Assembly: GCF_000003815.2 (NCBI RefSeq) | Contig: NC_049980.1 | Coordinates: forward strand, 30,869,045 to 30,933,044 | Length of the DNA stretch: 64,000 bases | Source: Branchiostoma floridae | Lineage: Eukaryota > Chordata > Leptocardii > Amphioxiformes > Branchiostomatidae | Direction: 5' to 3' | Shown here: positions 59,101-64,000 of the stretch, piece after piece | Layout: each line of letters opens with the position of its first letter | Numbering within the stretch: position 1 is the first letter of the stretch | Program-made: the position numbers and the translations under genes | Notes under the pieces: model-generated | Seen by the model: only the letters and a program-made list of their open reading frames with translations | Database searches by the model: none | Told to the model about the DNA's origin: nothing

Positions 59101-62100
59101 ACAGGTGTGTTTAGCTGTGTATGGATGGTGTTCAGCACCAAGGACAGGCATGTTGACCTGTATATGGGTGGTGTTCAGTACAAGGGACAGGTGTGTTTAG
59201 CTGTGTATGGATGGTGTTTAGCACCAAGGACAGGCCTGGTCACCCTTGTGTTTAGCACCATATGCCAGAAGTTGAGGTAGGCTGACGAGGCATTGAAGTC
59301 ACAGGTAATGTTTTGCCAGACGTTTGATATGAAAAATTATATCAATGCTTGGAAATATGAAGGCATCTGATTATTAAGTGTGTCTATTTCAGGAGAATTG
59401 AAAAGATTTAAATGAAAAGATTGAACAGCCAAAGATTACCAAAAAGTATTTTGAATTATTTATTGTCTTGAAGAAAGAAAGCTCTCAAGGGATCCCCAAG
59501 TAGATGATATTATTGACAAACACAATCACCAGGGTTATAGTCAGGATTTCATTTTAGCGAAGTGGGAATGTCATGGTAGCAAAGCGACAAATCAGGAGAT
59601 TGATGAGATTTTGACAATGTCGAGTTAAAAGTTGGCACTCTATTAACATCACATGTAATTTGAAGGATTTTTGGTCAGTTTTGAATGGCATATCATCATT
59701 TTTCATTGTTCAGACATTGATTAGACATTGCTGAACAACAAAATGATAGCAAAGCACCACTTCACATGTTAAAAACTAGCGTAGTGGCCCTTATTTTAGC
59801 GTAGTGGTCACAAATTTTAGCGTAGTGGCCCACTACGCTAAAATGCACTAGCTAGAACCCTGCAATCACAATTGTGCATATGTCATTTAGCACCAAGGAA
59901 TTGCTTGATAATAGTTTTATGGATGGTATTCGGTGCCAAGGAGAGGCTTGTGTGTGGTGTGGATAGTGTTCAGCACTAAGGGCAGGTATGTTACCTGTGT
60001 GTGGATGGTGTTCAGCACCAAGGACAGGTATATTACCTGTGTGTGGATGGTGTTCAGCACCAGGGACAGGCATGTTTACCCGTGTGTGGATGGTGTTCAG
60101 CACCAAGGACAGGCATTGCTATCTTTGTATGGATGGTGTTCAGTGCCAAGGAGAGATTTGTTTGCCTGTGTGTGGATGGTGTTCAGTGCCAAGGAGATAT
60201 TTGTTTGCCTATGTGTGGATGGTGTTCAGCACCAAGGACAGGCATTGTTATCTTTGTGTGGATGGTATTCAGTGCCAAGGAGATATTTGTTTGCCTGTGT
60301 GTGGATGGTGTTCAGTGCCAAGGAGATATTTGTTTGCCTATGTGTGGATGGTGTTCAGTGCCAAGGAGATATTTGTTTGCCTATGTGTGGATGGTGTTCA
60401 GCACCAGGGACAGGCATTGCTATCTTTGTGTGGATGGTGTTCAGTGCCAAGGAGATATTTGTTTGCCTGTGTGTGGATGGTATTCAGCACCAAGGACAGG
60501 CATGCTTTCATGTGGATGCAGTAGCAACATTATAACCATGATTGTTAACGTCATATCACATAGTATGAACATAACTTCTGTTGTTGCCCCCTTGCAGAAT
60601 GCATCTCTAGAAAAACAGTTGAGAGTGGCTAAGACCACGAGTGCTCTGGCGAAGGAATCAGACAGGACTGGTCGGGAGAGGCATCAGTCTGAACTCAGAA
60701 ATATGCAGGTGAGATTACCTTGTATTGATTTGTCTACCAGACATTATACGTTGTCATGTATTAGACCTAGAAAAAATCGTGGTGTTCCAGGCTAGGCCTA
60801 GGAGAAAAATGTTGTGTTTCCTGTTTCCCTACCTACCCTAGAAAAACCTGCCGACCCTAGCCTTTTTGGGGGTGGGAATTTTTATTCAGCCTGCTTCCTA
60901 TTGGAGAGTAAACACTGCTTGTCCTATCTTATGAAGGATAAATTTATCCATTATGCACAAAATTAAAGATTGACATTGAAAGACAATTAGTGTCCTCATG
61001 CATTTCAGTTTACTTTGTTCAACTGGATTGTAACATGTATGACACTAGAGTTTTGGCCAGCCTAAAAAAAATTACAAGAAAAAAAAATCCGTACCCTAAT
61101 TTTTTCTGGACTGAAACAGGAAACACAACCTTTTTTTTACGGGCCTTACCTGACCTATTTGTTTCCTATTTTTTGAAAAGCTTCTTACTAGAAATGCCAT
61201 CATTGTACATCAATTTTTCTGCACCCTATGATAGCAATCATGGTTAACATTCAAACAAATAAAATTTGGTAAAGCCAACACTGATGTTATCAAAAATTCT
61301 GAAGATCTTGCAAGTGATACAAATATTTTATGACTGTCATCATGATTATACTTAGTTGTTTATCTTGTATATGGTCCAAGAGACCTGAGTATGTTGTCCC
61401 ACTACAACATATGGTACATACAGTAAATGTTACATTAGTACAACATTTTGTAATACCTGCTATGTCTTGTCGTGATTACTTCTGGAATTTTCAACCTGTA
61501 AACCTTTCAATTTTCTTACTCTTTTAGGATGAGATCAGATGCACACCCACAAGCAGTGAACTTGCTGCATATTGTAGTGATGCATGCCATGTCATGATTC
61601 CTTCTTGAATTTTCAGTCTGTAAAAACTAAAATGTTTCTTCCTCTTACAGGATGAGATCAGAAGAACCCACCAGCTCCTGGCCGAGCAGGAGAAAGTTGT
61701 GGAGGAGAGCAACAAGAAGAGCAATCAGATGCACGAGAAGTTCACAAAAGCCAGGGAACAGAAGACTCAGCTGGAGAGAGACTCAGAAAACAGCAGAAGT
61801 GTTGCAGAGCAAAGAGTGAGTTGGAGATTTCTGTTGGAAACTCTACTTTTCACACTTAAATTACAAAACCAGTTGGTGCTGAATTTTTGACAAATTTTGT
61901 TTGCTGTTTGGGCTTAGCTTTGTATCATGAAATTCATACAATGTATTATTGAGAAAATGTAGTACATTAATAGCAGAATAACAACTTGCTGAAGAATCTG
62001 TGAGCTTTAAAGGACATGTTTGCAACAATGCTACAAGGACCTCTCAATCCCTGCCCAGTTTTACAATTTTGCTAAAGGAAAAGCTCAAAATTACATGTAT

Positions 62101-63771
62101 TACATTATAGATGAGGTTCATGTTATGTCTTCTTCACTTTCAGATTAAAACATTAGAGGGTAGAGCCAAAGTGCAGAGGAAACCTAGAGTTGGCAAGGAC
62201 TGAACATTCCGAGGAACTAGCCAAAACTAGAGAAGAACTTATCACTCAAGTCATGCAGCTACAGGTACAGAACATTTGTAGTCACAGCTTGTCATCAGCT
62301 CAACATGCTCAATAAGGAATACAATGCAATTGCCAGCTCAAAAAGGACTGTTAAACATGAAAGCTGCTTCAAGAGCCCAACAGCTTTATGCCACACAAAA
62401 ATCCTGACCATACCATGTCTGGATCATGAGATATCAAAACGTATCTGTTTGCATGTGTGTTGCTGCAATTCCCAACATACAGAATCCAGCATTGCTACAT
62501 GACACAATCCTGTATATCATTAGTACTGTAATTTTTTGTGTGACTGGAAAGGTCACAAAGCAGTAAATATGATTGCTTTGTTTTCCTTTCATTTAATGTC
62601 TAATAAGACAATTATTATATTACTATAGACAGTGTCTAGACAATACTCTTGGGGGGGGGATACTCTTATAGAAAGATATACACTCAATGTACTTAAATGC
62701 TATTAACTTATGTACCTATTCAGTACTCTTATATACTCTATTCCCTTGCATATATCTCAGACCAAGCAGCCAGAGCTGCCCTGCCCTTGACTGGTATAGC
62801 ATCTGTCATTTACATGGCATGTTTGAAAACTATTTTTGATATCAGTCCTTAATCATTGAATATTTGTATCCATTGCGTATGTCCCAGACCAAGCAGTCAG
62901 AGTTGTCCCGTCTCCTGACCATAGAGAGAGAGAAGACCAAGTCTCTGCAGTCCACAGTCAGGCACCTGGAGGACCTATAATAGTATACGTACTTTATACA
63001 GCACACTTACCTTGTACATATTCCATTCCTTTTTGAATCCAGACCAAGCAGTCGGAGTTGTCCCGGCTCCTGACCATAGAGAGAGAGAAGACCAAGTCCC
63101 TGCAGTCCACAGTCAGGCACCTGGAGGACCTACTTACTCTGTACAGTACACTTACATATTTCATTCCCTTTTGAATCTCCCAGACCAAGCAGTCGGAGTT
63201 GTCCCGGCTCCTGACCATAGAGAGAGAGAAGACCAAGTCTCTGCAGTCCACAGTCAGGCACCTGGAGGACCTATAATAGTATACGTACTTTATACAGCAC
63301 ACTTACCTTGTACATATTCCATTCCTTTTTGAATCTCCCAGACCAAGCAGTCGGAGTTGTCCCGGCTCCTGACCATAGAGAGAGAGAAGACCAAGTCCCT
63401 GCAGTCCACAGTCAGGCACCTGGAGGACCTACTTACTCTGTACAGCACACTTACATATTCTATTCCTTTGTGAATATCCCAGACCAAGCAGTCAGAGTTG
63501 TCGCGTCTCCTGACCATAGAGAGAGAGAAGACCAAGTCTCTGCAGTCCACAGTCAGGCACCTGGAGGACCTATAGTATATGTACTCTGTACAGTACACTC
63601 ACATATTCCATTCCCTTCTGACTATCCCAGACCAAGCAGTCGGAGTTGTCCCGGCTCCTGACCATAGAGAGAGAGAAGACCAAGTCTCTACAGTCCACAG
63701 TCAGGCATCTGGAGGACAGGCTGGAGCGACAGCGATCCTCATCCAGGAGCTCTGGTTTCGCAGGTTCGGAG
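50123..63771 (+). CDS. Long coiled-coil protein, family not recognised
   Basis: Exons: 50123-50178, 51233-51293, 51705-51909, 52366-52472, 53830-53945, 54441-54488, 55159-55191 (33-nt microexon, less certain), 55732-55812, 57109-57205, 58520-58707, 60598-60708, 61651-61815, 62144-62264 and 63631-63771. All phases agree, giving about 510 residues. The first part is basic and low-complexity (HRKERRRRSFQGHPYEDL; SRIKRRASIATGRPAIMEG), then Ser/Pro-rich with an acidic DTDDESGRE. From 57109 onward it is a continuous coiled coil (KNIQDLQNRVSQLLTQQDRL; ELSRLLTIEREKTKSLQ). A cytoskeletal, centrosomal or trafficking scaffold would fit, but I cannot name a family. Exon 62144-62264 carries one extra C (62183-62184), giving 121 instead of 120 nt and a premature stop. 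Removing it would restore the coil and both phases. Start and 3' end are not fixed. Confidence 0.8.
53140..53510. repeat. Degenerate tandem repeat in a coiled-coil gene intron
   Basis: Three units of about 125-145 bp contain TTCCTTA, GGTCTATTGCAGGTGTTG-like and CTTGCTTGGGTGTCTG-like blocks. They start near 53143, 53290 and 53415. Non-coding. Confidence 0.5.
55905..56170 (+). mobile_element. tRNA-derived SINE
   Basis: The head has an A-box-like TGGCCAGAGTG and, about 30 bp later, a B-box-like GAGTTTGATCC. It is followed by a non-tRNA body with CTGAGCATTCAGCATTTGGG and TGCCGGTGGACTAA and an AT-rich end. A diverged relative lies at 57250-57445 (TGTTGAGCACTCAGTACTT; TTTCAGTGGACTAG). Both lie in introns of the coiled-coil gene, sense orientation. 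Confidence 0.6.
56420..56680. repeat. Tandem duplication that copies the approach to the next acceptor
   Basis: Two units share CTAGCATCCCRATTGC, AGACTCTRAACGCARTCCGC and CCAGATTYCATTCTG, at about 56427-56500 and 56570-56645. The linker between them (CCCTGAGTCTGAGACTGATT, then TAATTGTTTACTAG) resembles the sequence directly before exon 57109 (CCCGAGACTGATGTAACTG, then TTTCCCTACAG). Part of the intron 3' end has therefore been copied too. Confidence 0.5.
56682..57063. mobile_element. hAT-like MITE
   Basis: A 382-bp non-coding insertion with perfect 11-bp inverted ends, CAGGGTTCTCC and GGAGAACCCTG. The ends continue with imperfect complementarity. The flanks are AT-rich and only partly alike (CATATA and ATATATA), so the target duplication is uncertain. 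CAGGG ends are typical of hAT elements. Confidence 0.55.
57593..58432 (+). repeat. Five echo copies of the 5' half of coiled-coil exon 58520-58707
   Basis: Copies begin after an acceptor CTGTAG at 57593 (internally deleted), 57735, 57994, 58181 and 58348. Each of the last four repeats the codons from KNIQDLQNRVSQLL to KEHGxEL. Each then breaks into a (TGTACC)n-type microsatellite, with no donor. The complete exon at 58520 continues with GRFQSKALADVERE to a donor at 58708. Unit spacing falls from 259 to 167-187 bp. Long frames across this block are artefacts. Confidence 0.85.
58785..59265. repeat. ~57-bp minisatellite, first block
   Basis: Units of GTGTTCAGCACCAAGGACAG type alternate with GTGTTCAGTACAAGGGACAG, giving a two-unit period of about 115 bp. 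They lie in the intron after exon 58520-58707. The same minisatellite resumes at 59880. Confidence 0.8.
59268..59355 (+). repeat. Copy of the donor region of exon 58520-58707
   Basis: GTTGAGGTAGGCTGACGAGG here repeats GTGGAGGTAGGCTGATAAGG at 58702, and similarity continues for about 85 bp of intron. It contains a potential 5' splice site but no complete exon. Confidence 0.6.
59530..59862. mobile_element. hAT-like MITE inserted between the minisatellite blocks
   Basis: Inverted ends about 35 bp long match imperfectly: CAGGGTTATAGTCAGGATTT on the left against CAGGGTTCTAGCTAGTGCAT, the complement of the right end. Both continue into ATTTTAGCG and AGTGGG. A 7-bp direct repeat CAATCAC flanks the element on both sides (59523-59529 and 59863-59869). 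That supports a hAT-type target-site duplication (usually 8 bp). Confidence 0.65.
59880..60515. repeat. ~57-60-bp minisatellite, second block
   Basis: About ten units of GTGTGGATGGTGTTCAGCAC and variants (AGTGCCAAGGAGATATTTG). Stops are scarce in every forward frame, so frames of 178, 200 and 264 codons with VWMVFS, CGWCSA or DGVQ repeats appear. These are products of the repeat and are not listed as genes. Confidence 0.85.
61475..61545 (+). repeat. Echo of the acceptor and first bases of exon 61651-61815
   Basis: TTTTCTTACTCTTTTAG followed by GATGAGATCAGA repeats the polypyrimidine tract, acceptor and first codons (D-E-I-R) of the exon at 61651. The preceding intron is also similar (TCTGGAATTTTCAACCTGTA against CTTGAATTTTCAGTCTGTA). 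After about 12 exon bases it diverges and there is no donor. Confidence 0.65.
62757..63569 (+). repeat. Five echo copies (plus a fragment) of the first 87 nt of exon 63631-63771
   Basis: Copies at 62888-62974, 63043-63129, 63184-63270, 63342-63428 and 63483-63569 each encode T-K-Q-S-E-L-S-R to H-L-E-D. All stop at exactly the same nucleotide before running into CCTATA or CCTACT, without a donor. A diverged sixth fragment starts near 62761. Starts are spaced 155, 141, 158, 141 and 148 bp, with alternating linkers, which points to a two-unit higher-order repeat. Only the copy at 63631 continues to a donor (63772). Confidence 0.88.
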
Positions 63772-64000
63772 GTAAAACTGCTCATTACAAATTTAATAAG
63801 AATTTATCAGTCAGGTACATATTTGCTGGTCCCTACCAGACCCAGAAGACCAAGTACGCTGGATGACTTTTAGCTATACCATTGGTAGCAAACAGTAACC
63901 CTCTGGTGGGGTTACTTCTCTGGCAAATTGTGCAACCTATTTGATCAGTATCTACTATAGTTGCAGCTCCCTACAGTCTTGTAGAAACTACGTCTTTGCT
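63772..64000 (+). other. 3' flank of the last visible exon
   Basis: Follows the donor GTAAAA of the coiled-coil gene. A frame ending RPRRPSTLDDF and a stop at 63873 could be an alternative end by intron retention. A short acceptor-like site at 63838 is also possible. The true last exon may lie beyond the window. Confidence 0.3.

Noticed and set aside
59933-60795. Overlapping ORFs of 178, 200 and 264 codons
   Set aside because: They are three frames of one minisatellite. The peptide repeats follow the DNA unit and no frame is favoured.
1-64000. CRISPR array or prokaryotic operon
   Set aside because: Spliced genes and eukaryotic repeats throughout. The tandem arrays have no spacer-repeat structure.

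Overview
This window looks like nuclear DNA of an invertebrate deuterostome, most probably an amphioxus (Branchiostoma). The genes are split into short exons with GT-AG introns. Tandem gene pairs, vertebrate-like families (ZIP8/ZIP14 metal transporters, BTB-BACK-Kelch adaptors, UDP-glucuronosyltransferases) and a dense mixture of MITE-like, SINE-like and LINE-derived repeats support this. The species call is inference; no database was searched. All gene models were built by hand from reading frame, splice sites and phase.

Layout. (1) 252-3015 (+): the last five exons of a ZIP (SLC39A8/A14-type) metal transporter whose 5' part lies outside the window. (2) 5928-13547 (+): a complete, tandemly duplicated paralogue in eight exons (514 aa). 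(3) 16197-22168 (-): a complete six-exon Kelch-like protein (596 aa). (4) 22169-28484: a repeat-rich gap holding a nested mobile element (23005-25915) with an unusual palindromic C-tract array, an isolated UGT-derived C-terminal fragment on the + strand, a TIR element and a LINE fragment. (5) 28485-31824 (-): a complete seven-exon UDP-glucuronosyltransferase (525 aa) with a normal donor-binding half; both residues of the usual catalytic His/Asp pair are replaced. (6) 31825-50122: mostly repeats, with a few weakly supported candidate exons. These include one encoding a repeated D-F-x-F/Y-W-R motif, a signal-peptide-like ORF and a possible cytoplasmic tail with ITSM/ITIM-like tyrosine motifs. 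(7) 50123-63771 (+), possibly with a leader exon ending at 47730: a multi-exon coiled-coil protein that I could not assign to a named family, running to the right edge.

The most striking feature is structural. In the Kelch gene and the coiled-coil gene, several exons have tandem partial copies ('exon echoes') beside the complete exon. Upstream echoes carry the intron 3' end, the acceptor and the 5' half of the exon but no donor. Downstream echoes carry the exon 3' end and the donor. Up to five echoes accompany one exon. In each case the complete exon still joins in frame to its neighbours, so the protein can be made while the intron carries many competing splice sites. The two ZIP genes and the UGT gene show no such echoes that I could see.

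The genes do not form an operon or an obvious pathway. The ZIP pair would import zinc, manganese or iron, the Kelch protein would be a CUL3 adaptor, and the UGT would be an ER-membrane glycosyltransferase homologue.
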